From: Onchocerca volvulus
Taxonomy: Eukaryota; Nematoda; Chromadorea; Rhabditida; Onchocercidae
Length of the DNA: 64,000 bases
Direction: 5' to 3'
Assembly (NCBI GenBank): GCA_000499405.2
Contig: HG738146.1
Span: forward strand, 1 to 64,000
In this document: piece by piece, positions 22,936-35,700 of the stretch
Layout: every line of letters starts with the position of its first letter
Numbering within the stretch: position 1 is the first letter of the stretch
Notes under the pieces: generated by a model
Seen by the model: the letters and a program-made list of their open reading frames with translations, nothing else
What the model was told of the DNA's origin: nothing
The model's database searches: none
Made by a program: the position numbers and the translations under genes

Positions 22936-23139
22936 TTGTAAAAGTGAAATTTTTGGTGTAAAACTTGCTGATAATAATTATCATCAATTTGAATGATAAT
23001 CAAAGTTTTATCAATAATAATAATTTTTAAGAAAAAGGATTGTAATAGTAAATGTTAAAATATATCGATTAATATAAGCATAACTGTATTTAAATTGAAA
23101 TCATAAAAATTAAAATGAATTTTTCTTTCCTATATTTCA

Positions 23140-23305
23140 TATATTATTAATCAATCAATTGAATAATTATTATTTGAGTAATTAATTGATTGATTGTTTT
23201 CTTTTCTATATTCCATAATTAATTAATTAATAAATTAGATGGGTGTCATTGGATTTTTGATTGATTGATTGATCGATTGATCAATTGATTGATTAATTGT
23301 TATAT
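23140..23305. repeat. (GATT)n / ATTAATTA microsatellite cluster
   Basis: Runs of ttgattgattgattgatc type and attaattaattaataa type. Simple sequence with no coding signal. Confidence 0.75.
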
Positions 23306-23800
23306 ATTTGAATCAATCTATAAATAAAAATAAAGCAAAAATAAAATCGTTTATTCGAAATTCTTCGTTTCCTCAATACTGCAACATATTGAAAAAATAT
23401 TGCCGAGTTATATTCAATTTAAATAAAATTTTGATTTTTGATTTCTTCTCATCAAGAGTGATAATTTTTCCGGAGCCGATGTTAGAAGGATTACGATGGT
23501 AAACATTAAAACATATTGAACTTTAAAAATGAATTTATTGACGATTTGCAAACTTGAAATAAGCTTAATTTTTATGTTTATGCAAAGTTTGGATTTATAA
23601 AATTTCCATTTTTAACTTATTTCAAACAATTGAAATTAAATTTTTTAACTTAATTTAAATGAAAAATTTCGTAAATTAATTATGATTAATGGCAATAATC
23701 AAAAATAGGTAAAATTGAATGTAAGAAAATAAGTGAATTTAATTGCTATATTTCAGAATATCAAAATGTTCTTTGATGTATAAAAGTATAAAAGTTAAAT

Positions 23801-23827
23801 NNNNNNNNNNNNNNNNNNNNNNNNNNN
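23801..23827. other. Assembly gap (27 N)
   Basis: Twenty-seven N bases, followed at once by a poly(A) run; gap length may be arbitrary. Confidence 0.99.
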
Positions 23828-26364
23828 CAAAAAAAAAAAAAAAAAAGATGAGAAAAGAATGAACTTAAAAAAGGAAAATATCCTGAAAGCATCTAAGAAT
23901 GATTTCTTCTTTTTTTTTATAAGGCTTTTTAGTACTAAAAAAAAAAAAAAAAAAAAGAGAAGAAAGCGAAAAATTTTGAAGATTGACAGCAGAAGTTTCT
24001 ATTTGCTGAAACTTTATAAATCTATAGTGACGCATTTATCTTTAAACGAAATTGGCTTTTATTTTTTGACAGAAAAAAAAAATTTTTTTCAAATAAAAGG
24101 GCAGAAAATCAAACAAAAAAAAAGGAAAAAAACAATTTTTGTAAATTAAAAATTTTTTGCAAAATAACGAGTTTTAATTAAAATGAATTTTAATTTTAAA
24201 CAGTTTTCATTAATTAAGACGAAATATTTGGAAAACACGATAATGCAGTCATGCATAAAAAATTAAATGTTTTTAACACAAATAAAATTTAAAAAAAAAA
24301 AAAAATTCTAATTTAATTACTATTGCAGTGAAAATCTATAAATGGCAATATTTATTCGATTTACAATTTTTTAAATTCATAATGAAAAATTTAATTGTTT
24401 TAATATTAATTACACCTTATATCCTTTGATGTACAGTTAATTTTAATTCAAATTTTTTTTATTTTTGCATGAAATGCAAATTTAATGTTTTCAGAATTGA
24501 AAAATTTAAAATTCAAAATAAATAGCATTATCATAGTGATGTTTATTAAATTTAATTGATTTTATTTTAGCATTTAAAAAAAAGGTTATCCTAAAATTTT
24601 TGTATATTTAAATTTATCAAAGTTAAGACTGTAATTGACTAATAAATTATAAGTTGTTTGATAAGAAAACGAATTTTCCACATTATGGCTATATTTATTT
24701 TTCAAATAATTTCTCATATTCCTTTGAGATTGAAAATTTTCAAAAAACATTTCGATGTTACTTTCATTTTTGCTTTTTTCTATCAATTCATCTAATTAAT
24801 TACAAAAATTACAAAAAAGATTGCCTAAAAAATTTTCAATACTTTACTCATTTATTTTTTTAAGTTTCAATTCATGCTGAATAAATATATTCAAAAATTA
24901 TTTAATAAATAAATAAATAAATTGGTTTAATTTTTATCATTAATTGATTGTTTTTTTTTTCAACAAAAATTCTCTATTGATATGAATATTTTTTGAGTAT
25001 AGAAATATACGATTTTATTGCGCTTATCATTTTATCATATCATTGCACCGTTTGAAATGTCAAAATTGAAATTTATGGAATAAAAAAAAAAAAAGAAATA
25101 ATTTATAGAAAGAGAAAAAAAAAGGGCAAGAAGAATAAAAAGTCTTATAAAATTGATATTTTGTTGTTTAATTTCTTTTCATCAGTTTTGATTTGTATAT
25201 AATTTTCCTCATGTTAATTAGTTTTCGTTTATTATTTTAACAAAAATGAATAATAAACTCTTCTTTTTTTCAATCAAAAGAAAACTAAATCTATTGTTAA
25301 TGCTAATATAAATTGAATATGGGTGGGCAAATTTTTTTTTTTTTTAAATTTTTCCATTAACTGCAAATAATTGCTAATTAATTTTTGATGTAATTTATTT
25401 CATGAAATAAATGAACTTTCAAAAGTACGAACAAAAAATTGCATTGCAAGAAATAAATATTTTGTTTATTTCATAAAAATTTTTTGGAACAAAAAGAAAA
25501 AATCGCATTTAAAATTTGATAATTCTTTTTTTTCTATTTCTTTGTAAAAATCTTTTACGCATGAAATTATTCTACTTAGTAATTACGAAAATTGATTTCG
25601 ACTGAATAATTATTTCATCATGTTAAAAAAAAAAGAAAAAAAAAGAAAAGGAAAAGAAAAGAGTCAAAAAATGTAAAAATGCATGTGTAAGGAACTTATA
25701 TTTTCCTTTTTTTTAATTTTAAAATATAAATCTTTTTAAATTTCATACCTATAATAATTTAGAATTTTTAAATTTTTAAAAATTAAAAAAAACATTTAAA
25801 TGTTAAAAATTCATCACTTCAAAAAAAAAAAAACAAAAAAGCATATAATATTATTTGTGGTAAATTTTTACATATTTTTATTTGGTAGAAAAAGGCTGAA
25901 CAAACAGAAAAAAAAAAAATTTTCATTCAAAACATTTTCAAATGAAAAAGATTAGTGTCGGAACGATGAAAGAAAATGATAGAATGGAAAGTTTTTATTA
26001 ATCTTAACAGAAGAAAAATCTAGAAAAAATGGAAAATGATGAAGGATTATCAGAAAATGATTTCATTCTACAAAATTATTTCTGTTTAACAATTCTATCA
26101 TCAATTCTTCATCTTAATTTTGTTGTAAATGTTTAGATATGATAAATGAGGCGTATTAAGTAGAAAGATAGAAACAGAATGAAGAGAAGAAATTGACTTG
26201 TAAAATATTGGAAAAAAAAAGTAAGATAAAAGGAAGGAAAAAGAAAAATTAGAAAGAATAGTTCTTAAATTTTTTTAAACCAAATTATTTTGTTATAATT
26301 ATGATTAACAATAACAAACATAATAAATAATTTATGAATGATAAGAAAAAATTTTTAATTATAT
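23828..26364. other. Gene-free A+T-rich stretch
   Basis: No exon with acceptable splice sites or family resemblance. The open frames at 23859-24149 and 24586-24863 translate to Lys/Phe/Ile homopolymer-like peptides and overlap on both strands, as expected by chance in this composition. Confidence 0.4.
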
Positions 26365-26740
26365 TAAATTTTTGAATTGCAAATTTGGTTTGATTTCGGA
26401 ATTTTGTCGTAAAAATTTTTGAAAAATATTTTAGTCACTATAAGAAGGAAATTTTCTGTTAAAAAATTTTGCGCAAAAATTTTTTGAATTGCAAAATTTT
26501 ATTTGGTCTAGGAATTATGTTGCAAAAATTTTTCAAAAATAATTTAATCATTTTGAGAAAAAAATTTCGAAAATTTTCGGCAAAATTTTTCAATACTATA
26601 AATTTTTTGAATTGTAAATTTGATTTGCTCTGAGAATTAAATTGTGAAATTTTTTGAAATAATTAATTCAAATCATTTTGAAAAAAAAAAAACTTAAATT
26701 TTTTAAACTATAAATTTGATCTGATTTGAAAAAATTTAAT
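26365..26740. repeat. Diverged minisatellite, unit about 115-125 bp
   Basis: About three and a half copies of a unit containing ttttttgaattgcaaattt, a gatttcggaattttg-like phrase and gtaaaaatttttgaaaaat. Copies begin near 26370, 26483, 26603 and 26697. Confidence 0.7.
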
Positions 26741-26818
26741 TTAATCTGAATTCCTATTCTATATTTTTCTATTCCACATTTTCCATCCTTATATTCTATC
26801 TATCCTGAATATATTTTA

Positions 26819-27043
26819 TAATCGAACAGTCTAGTAACTAACTAAATTCCCTCTGAATTTTCTCTCAGAATAGCTCGAGCGCGTAATGAAGCTGTTATAT
26901 CCGGTAAGGCGCTTGAAGCGATTGATTAGAAAATTTTTCGGACGAAATGCCTTCAATTTATTTTCAAACTTTCAATGCTTATGACATCTTGCTTGCTTGA
27001 ATGAAACATAGACATTGAATGTGTCTTCCAGACGGGCCATTTT
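26819..27043 (+). repeat. Dispersed repeat copy A (inverted partner at 37530-37742)
   Basis: This GC-richer segment matches the reverse complement of 37530-37742 along about 210 nt. Shared phrases include gaattttctctcagaatagct, taatgaagctgttatat, ttgcttgaatgaa and agacattgaatgtgt. On the minus strand it can be read as an open frame from about 27185 to 26958 without a start codon, so a decayed coding element is possible. Confidence 0.85.
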
Positions 27044-28966
27044 TGAACTTGCAGGAATGTGGGAGGAATCAAATGTTGATGTGAAAGTGTCAAAATTTTC
27101 CATTTCATGAAAACCCATGAAAGGCGTTGGTTGGTAGCAGCAAGAAGATAGCCATGGAAATTAGAAATCGCTAAGGAGCAGTGTAAAAACTCATCAATAT
27201 CATATCAACTTTCGAAATGTAATATAACTTTCAATATGATACAGTAAAATATATTCTTTGAAGTTTCAGACAAATAAGCAAAACTATATGCGCATCAATT
27301 AAATATAAAACATAGCCGAAAATTTGGTTTGATGATAATTTTTAAAATTTTTCAATTTCCATGAAAAATGTCTTAGAATAAATAAGCTTAAACTGGACAT
27401 TTCAAAATTAAAAAAAAAAAAAATTTAAGTGGAGTTGTCACCATTCAAGACAACTCTATTTAAAGGCAAGAAAAAAAATAAATAAATACTTTGCTTAATT
27501 TTTTTTTCTGAAAATAAAGAATATTTTGTCTAAATTTTTTTATAGAAAAAAGAATTCTATGTCTAGCTTTTTTTTTTTTCTAGTAAATATAAATTGTAAC
27601 TAACAGGAAAAATTCATGAAAGTAAAAATCACTGAAATTTATTTGAAACTTTCGCAAAATTTATGCCTGCAATCTTTTGCAATTTGCACACATGTAAATC
27701 AAATTTCATCAGCATGCATTTTGATTTTATTCTGATTATGAATCAATCAGTGAAGGTTAGAAAGAAGGAAAATGATTAAATTTATGTGGTAAAAGAGCAC
27801 TTAAGATAAATTTTCAAAACTGCTATATACTTTTTGAAGCAATTGAAAATTCACAAAATAAAATTCAAAAATACTTAAAATTTGAAATCAGATAGGATTG
27901 ATTAAATGATAATAATGAGGTTGGAAGTTTCGAATATTTTTTATCTTTCAAAATTCAAAGATGATAATTTATTCGAGCAAAAACAAATCTATAAATTATA
28001 TTTTTCTAAAGTTGATGGAAATAAAATGTTTGCTAAAAATTAAATGACAATAATGATTGGAAATTTCAATATTTATCCCCTTTTTTTTAAATTTTTGCCA
28101 AAAATGGATTAGAAAAAAAAAAAAAAAACGAAAGTTTTCATCATTTTTTTTTCGCTCCAAAACTAAAACGATAAATATAAGACGAAAGTCAAAACTAATT
28201 TGATGATAGAAAAACAGTTGAAAGCCTTTTCTGCCTAGCAACTTTATTTACTAATTCTTTTACGGCCAGTGAATAAATTAAGAGAAATACTTCATTTTCT
28301 CTTTTTTCTTGTTGATTTTCAAAAAAAAAAGGAGTAAAAGAAAAATAAGGCGAAAGTGGGAAGAATGAAAGAAAAAGAGATAAACTAACGCAAAAAAATT
28401 TTATTTAAACATTGAAAATAATTTTTGATAATCATTTCTTTAGCAATATTTGATACAAAATACAATAACTGTCACGAAATAATTTATTTATACTTAAATA
28501 CTTAATTTCCATTGAAATGTGAAATATATACATATATATGAGTTAAAATTTTTGTATATATGCTTATTAGGTAGTTTTTTTTTAATTTCTAGTCCTTTAT
28601 TGTTTTTAAAATATTTTTTTGAATCTATGAATGTTAAAAATTTCTAACATATTGCATAAAATTTTTTTGGTCGATTAATCAATAATTAAAAGTAAGTTAT
28701 TTGAAAAAAGTAATTCGTATTTTTTTTTTTTCTAACAACTTTCATTGCAGCAAAATTATTCGATCATAAATTTTATATTTGCAAATATTTGAATAATTTT
28801 TCGAAAATTAGGCAAATTTTTTTGCAAAATATTCCCAATTAAAAGTTATGAAAATAATAAATTATATGTTATGAACTTTGGCAAAAAAATTGTTGCTATC
28901 GAAAATATTCATGAAATATATTCTAATAGCTATAAATAATTTGCATATTTTATGATTATTGGAAAT
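27044..28966. other. Intergenic, no supported gene
   Basis: GC is slightly raised to about 27190, then falls. A clean small hairpin, GAGTTGTC-accattcaa-GACAACTC, lies near 27432-27456. No exon could be supported. Confidence 0.4.
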
Positions 28967-29044
28967 TTATTTATAGATGGACTCGTCTTTGGATTCATTT
29001 CCATCATCAAATTGTGTCAAATACATGTCACCAGGAAAATATTG
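28967..29044 (-). other. Possible orphan terminal exon (minus strand)
   Basis: A 78-nt island, GC-richer than its surroundings, reads on the minus strand as 25 residues ending in a stop: QYFPGDMYLTQFDDG, then NESKDESIYK. The composition looks like real protein rather than homopolymer translation. However, the sequence just upstream on that strand is a poly(A) run with no AG acceptor, and no partner exon was found. The plus strand also has an open frame starting at an ATG right after tttatAG (M-D-S-S-L-D-S-F-P...). It may be a gene relic, a small exon of an unseen gene, or chance. Confidence 0.2.
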
Positions 29045-31249
29045 TTTTTTTTTTTTTGAAAATAAAAAGAATAAATTTTTTTTTTTTTAAAAAGAATTTT
29101 ATCTTTCTCGATAAAATGTATCTGACATAATTTTGACGCTTATTCTTCTACAACTGTAAATAATTTGCATATGCTTTAAACAACATTTAGAAATATATTG
29201 ATTAGTTGAAGTATTAGATTTGTTTAAAATTGACGTAAATGCAAATATATTAGAATATTTTGGGTAGACAAGTAGTTCGAAATTTATTTTCAAGCTTGCA
29301 CTAAGTTTTAAAAAAAAAAGAAAAAAATGGATTAGTCAATTTGGACAAATGACAAATTTCAAACAAAATGAACAAGAAATTTCATTGCTAAACTAATGTA
29401 TGCAAATTGTTTTTTTTCAAAAATTAAATAGAAAAAAATAAATTTAAGAAATAAATATTGAAATTAATATTTATTTCATTATGTCGGGCAAATTATTTTT
29501 CTTAAAATTCATTTTTTATAGTTGACTATTGAAAGATTGCCTAATTAATATTTAGCAATGATTACATTTTTGTTTTTCTAATTAGTAATAAATTTTGAAA
29601 ATAAAGTTTGAAAAAAAAATGGTACTTAAATTTAAAAAATTTTTTACATTAAAAAGTATAATTATGATAATGAAACGAATGTATCATTAAATTTACATAA
29701 CTTTCTTTGTTTTTAAATTAATTATCAATTAAATTGCTATATGACCTATAATCAATACAATTAAATTTATATCTATTCTGCGGAAAATTTTAAGGAAATT
29801 TTAGACGATACTTTCGCATAAAACTTTTCACCAAATTTAATTTTAATACAAAATTTTTACTCGTAACTTAAAAAATTTTACCCTGAATTTTAGACAGAAA
29901 TAATCTTTTAATAGTTACAAAATTTGCGAAAGGAATAATTTTAGAACAAATTTTAAAGATATCTCAATAGATAAGTATTTTAATTTGGAAAACTTTAAAA
30001 GCTTCAAAATTTTAAAAATTTAAAATTGAAATCAAAAAATTCGAATTGAAAAAAAAATTGATACGAAGACAAGATCACATTTCTTTTTTCAATTTATCAT
30101 TTTATCAATATGATAAATGTAGATTAAGGATGATATTCAATATGAGTCATTTTAATAAATTTCATAAATCATTTTTTTTTTTAAATTATTTCAATAATTT
30201 TCATAAATCATTTTCTAAATTCCATTCATTATTTATTTAGATAAAAGATTAAATAATTTTTTTTGTTAATGTAATGAAAAGGAAGTTACATCAATAATAT
30301 TTTATTTAAATATGATGAAATTTGAATTAAATGAAGCAAAAGATGAAATTGAATTGCAAACAAAGAATAATGGTATAAACAAAAGTTGATGATGATATTC
30401 TCGAATTCATAAATTTTTTGAATTCACAAAAAACAATCGTTTCAATTTCTAATTTTCTGTTAAAATCATTTAAAATTAGCTTTTTTTTTTGATGGAAATA
30501 ATGTCGGACATTTATTTTAGAACATTTAACTTATGATTTTCATAGATAAATTTAAATTCAACAATATTAAACAAGATATATTTTAAAACTGAAAATAGTT
30601 TTAATTACTTGTTACTACTTACATTTTAATTATTTATAATTTTAATTATTTATAATGATTTTAGTTTTAAATTTCAATAATTTCAAATTTTATTATATGA
30701 AAAATAAATTTTTTGAATAGTTAACAATACTTTCAGGATGAAGGAGATTTAAGAAATAAATAAGCAAATATATTTTATCAATAATAAAATAAATCGAATT
30801 TGATGGGAAAAAAAAAATGGTGAAGATAAGCAAGCATTTTATAATTTTATTAAAAGCATCTAAAAATATTGTTTATCAATAAAATTCATTTTATTTTTCC
30901 ATCCATATCTATTAATTTTATTATCGATTTTTTACTTCTTTAGCTTCAAAAATCTTTTTTTGAAAATTCAAAAAAATCTTTTCTTTTTTAAATAATAGAA
31001 GAAATTTAATAACAATCAGCAAACATTGAATATAAAATAATTAACAATTGTGATTATCACTAAGTGATAATCTTAATCAAACAAAAATTTTGTAATAAGT
31101 AACAAAAATCTTTGTGAATTTAATTAAATAACATAATGAAAAAAAAAATTAACGCAATTATGAAATTTAAAATTTAATGATGAATTGAATTTTTAAATTT
31201 AATTAAATAATGTAATGAAAAAAAAGAATTAAATTAATCACAAATCACA
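29045..31249. other. Gene-free A+T-rich stretch
   Basis: Only composition-driven open frames are seen (29099-29293 minus, 30046-30240 plus). A taattaaataayrtaatgaaaa phrase is repeated near 31120 and 31200. No gene is supported. Confidence 0.4.
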
Positions 31250-31410
31250 ATAATTTTCATCCCGCTAATAAATTATTATATACCAAATATCATCAATCTA
31301 ATTCATACAAAAAAAAAAAAGGTCATTTATTATTAAAATTAATTACATTCATCGATCATTTTGGTTCTTTCTGCATGTTTTAAATAATTTATTAGCGGGA
31401 TGAAAATTAT
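31250..31410. repeat. Fold-back element with 28-nt perfect inverted repeats
   Basis: The left arm 31250-31277 (ataattttcatcccgctaat, then aaattatt) is the exact reverse complement of the right arm 31383-31410, with a 105-nt A+T-rich spacer. The GC-containing core cccgctaat makes chance unlikely. No clear target-site duplication flanks it. It could be a small MITE or a structured transcript segment. Confidence 0.85.
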
Positions 31411-32672
31411 TTAAATTCCAATTTCTCGCATTTTCCAAAATTTATCTCATCGATTTGTTTTTGTTTTCTTCGAATAAACTTTTCTAAAATAGTAAATATT
31501 AATACGAAAATATGAAAAATATTTTAAACTATGAGTAGCAAACTTGTTTTTTTTAATTAATTTTAAAATTAATTTTAAATTCATTAAGTTTATATTCAAA
31601 TAAATTGATGGATGCTGCAGAAATTTTTCATTTATACTAGAATTTCAAAAAATAAAGTTATTATAATAAAAATAATGAAATAATTTAGCTAAGTCAGCTT
31701 TTTTGTTCTACCGACAAGTTATTTTAGTAAATTTCCTCTTCAGCATCTGAAAAATCAATGATTATAATATTGTAAGCTTAGACTGATTATTAGTGTCTCA
31801 AGGAATTTTTCTACTGATGCAAAATCGATTTATGATTATGTATGATGATTTTCCTAAAAATCAATATAATTTCTTCTTTTTTTTTTTTTCTAAAAATCTA
31901 AAAATCAGTATAAATTGATTTTCCTAAAAATCAATATAAGTTGACTCAATGTAATTTGTTTAACATAGATCAATAATAATATATACCGATCTATTTGATC
32001 AGTTATGTGAAGAAGAAAAAAAAAATTATTAAAATAACAACCAGAAATTGCGATTTATCAAAATAGTTATGCGAAAGATAATTTCGTAATATTTCAAGAA
32101 ATATTCGCATTTTTTTTGTTCTTTGAAACTTGATGCGTGAAAATTATTATCCATTTTTGAAAACTAATCCATTTGGAACTACTTTTTTTTTTGATGAAAT
32201 AAAATTTTTCAAATAGCAAAATTTTTTTTGTTAAAATGTAATTTTTCAAATATGACATCGTACTTTCACTTCATTATAACATTTCATCAATCAGTGTATT
32301 CATTAATTATTTAATTTTTTTAAATTTAGTTTTAAGTTTCAAAAATAACTACAACATCAAAAATTATCATTATGGTTACATTTGTTATAAACAAAGCCTG
32401 GTATATTTCAGGTTACACTATAAGTTTAAAAAAAAAATTCTTACCTAAAAAGTTCTTACCCATTCTTTTGATTTCATGAAATAATTTGATTTTTATTGTT
32501 TTTAAATATTTTAATTGAAATAATATTTGTTATCCGATACTTATTAGTCGTTTAAAGTATGCCACTACAGTATTCAAATTTTCGAATTTATCATCGAATA
32601 CTTACAGTTTATTTGAAATGTATCATTACTGTATTCAAATTTTAAATAATATTTTCTATATTTATCAGCTTA
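31411..32672. other. Gene-free A+T-rich stretch
   Basis: The phrase gattttcctaaaaatcaata occurs twice (about 31850 and 31918). No supported exon. Confidence 0.4.
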
Positions 32673-32673
32673 T

Positions 32674-32793
32674 CAGTTATCTCTTACTAATCAGCTGCAA
32701 AAAAAAGTACCGCCATTTAATCTTATAGTTGTTCAGTTATCTCTTACTAATCAGCTGCAAAAAAAAGTACCGCCATTTAATCTTATAGTTGTT
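32674..32793. repeat. Perfect 60-bp tandem duplication
   Basis: Positions 32674-32733 are repeated exactly at 32734-32793, including the non-A+T words cagctgcaa and gtaccgccattt. Absence of any mismatch suggests a very recent duplication or an assembly artefact. Confidence 0.97.
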
Positions 32794-35700
32794 GTAGTTT
32801 CCGATATTTTTCAAAATATTCATTTTAAATGAAAATTTCGAACAAAAAGAATTTTCATTAAAATGAATATTTATATAAATAATTAAAAATGTAATAAAAA
32901 TACTTGCTTAATTTTTGCGAAAAATAAAAATCGCAATCAATCGATGGGACGAATTATTTCGTAACAATATTATTTAAATAAAAAAATAAAGTGAAAACTA
33001 AGCAGTGTAGAATATTTTATGAATATAATCAATAATTTTTGAAGCATTCATTTCGTTTTCTTTCTTTTCCAAATATATTAAATTAAAATTTAATTATGCT
33101 AATTTATTTAAATATAGATGCTGCGTAAAAATTAAAGCAACATAAAACAAATATGAGTAAATAGCAACTATTTTGGTAAGATTGAATTACTAAAATGAAT
33201 TTTCAAGAATTAATTCCAAAAAGAAGATATTTCCTTCCTTCTTTCCGTTATCTTTCAAGTTTAAAGTTCCTTTTTTTCTTTTTTTTTTTTTTTTTGACCA
33301 AAATTATAAATGACAGCGAACTTTTTTGAATTTTTTGTTTTATGACAAATCCATTCCCGAGGGTGTCATTTTTATAAAGAAAAACAAGTAATAAGGAAAA
33401 AAAAATGTTCATTGATGCCTTAAAGCTAACAAGATGTTGCTAATAATAGAAAAATATTTGCTGAAATTCAAATTTTTCAGCCTAATATATGAAAAGTTTG
33501 ACGTTTTTTGAAATTTCGAAATTTTTGTAAAAGACATTTAAAATTCGTCTATTTTTGAAAAATTATGAAAAAATACTCCTACAAGAGGATATTAAATAAT
33601 TAATTTAAATTAGGATATAGATATCATTAATTTTTTGCGTAAATTAATTTTGAAGATGGCAAAAAAAGTTTGAAAGTCGTATTATAAAAAATTTATCGTG
33701 AAAAATATATAATTAACCATTTAATAAGCTGATATTTATTATCTTAAATTATTCGAAATTTTGAAATTTGAAATAATAAATTTGAAACTGATATTTGAAA
33801 ATTATGCTTCAACAAGAAAAAAAAAAAAAAATGAAATCTTAGGATGAAACAGAAAAATGATACCTTACGATAATTAAATCTACATTTAAGCTCTAAAAAT
33901 TAAATGAAAAATTTAAGATGAAGTCAATTATTTTCTTATCTAAAATATTATATACAATATAAAAATTGAATTAAAGATCATATTTCTACATATTGAAGTT
34001 TTGTAACTTCCAACAATTATTTAAAACTTAGGCTAATTATCTACAATTAATTATGCTAGAATTAAGTAACTGATATTTTTATTTTTAATAAATAATTTTA
34101 AGACTCTAAAGTGAGAGGACTTTTTTATAATTTTAAAATAGGAAGATTTTTGATGTTTATTTCAAATCTTTCAAATTTCTAATTTTCTAGCATTTAAAAA
34201 ATACAATCATCTGTCAAAGCATTCATTCAAATCCAAATGTTTTCTAATTTTCTTTTTTTTTTTTTTTTTCTTTAACTTTTTTCATTTTCTATTAGAAATT
34301 TGATATGATTGAAAGTAAGATAGAAAATGGATGGGAAAAATGAAAGATGAGGATAGTTTTGCCAAAATGAAATTTTATGGCCAATTGCTTTTTGCAATTA
34401 TTCTGCAAATCTGATAATTAATTTTGATTACTGACAACTAAAGTTTCAATTACTGATAAATTTTCAATGAGTCCCAATTTTTTTTTTGTTCAAAAAATTT
34501 CTGCCTTTATTATATACCTGATCAGTATTGATTAATTTGGAAAAAAAAATGAAGACGATCGATAAATCTCTTTATTTGTCGGAAGAATATAATTATATAA
34601 TTAAAGAATATAATTACAATACAATTATTTTTTTTTTAATACAATTATTAATTTAGCTAAATATTGCAAATGTTGCAAAAATTTAAACTTTTAGTTTTTA
34701 CATTACGAAAAATTATAAAATCTAAGCCCAATTATTTTTCAATTATGAAAAATCTATTCAAACTTTTTAATTGCATAGTTTTAATCATTAATCTATTAGC
34801 TTAATTAAATTTAATGTATAAACAAAATAAAAAAATACAAACTTTCAAACTAAAATATGGATAAGTAGTAAATAAGAAATAATATGAAGAAGTTTATAAA
34901 TATAAATAAGTTTATTTATTTATATAAATAAGGTACAAAAATAAAATATGAAATGTAAACATTTTACTAAAATATAAAAATTATTAAGAAATAATATAAA
35001 TAAAATGGAAGCAAAATATAAGTACTTGAGAAAAAAATATAAATAATTGATAACTGAATAAGAATAATTCAATAAAAATAATTTTAATAAATAAAAATAG
35101 AACTAAGATAATGAACAAATAAATAAGGCAGTCAAATAACAAATAATTATGCAAATAAAATAGTATATTATGATATTTCAAAATAAGTCAAATTTCAAAT
35201 TTCCAATGAAAAAAAAAAAACGAAGAAATCACAAAATATGATTCAATTTTCAACAATTTTTATTGTTGTTATTTTTTCCTTCCCAAACATTCATGTTTTT
35301 ATTGCCATAATATCATTATTATTTATTGCTGTTTAGTATTTTAAAAATTTGATAAATTTATTTTTAAGCAATTTTTCATGTTATCTCTTCACATATAAAT
35401 GATTGATGGATGATAATATGACGAACAATACACATTTGTACTTATTTTTCTATAATTTATTCTCATTTTTCAAATTTTGCATTAAATATTCTTCATATGA
35501 TTCAGTTTGTCGCATTGATTTTATAAAATCAATTTTTAACAACATTCGAAATGAATGCATTCATATATTTTACTTGTTGATTGAACTCAAAACTATAAAT
35601 ATAAAAGAAAATCAAATCATAATTTAAAAGTGTTTCTTTCTAGGCGCATATTGGCAAAGGTTATATAAAAAGTCAACCTGCATAAATAATCCGCATAAAA

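Noticed and set aside
23859..24149. 96-codon open frame rich in Lys and Phe
   Set aside because: Produced by poly(A)/poly(T) runs directly after an assembly gap; no protein-like composition.
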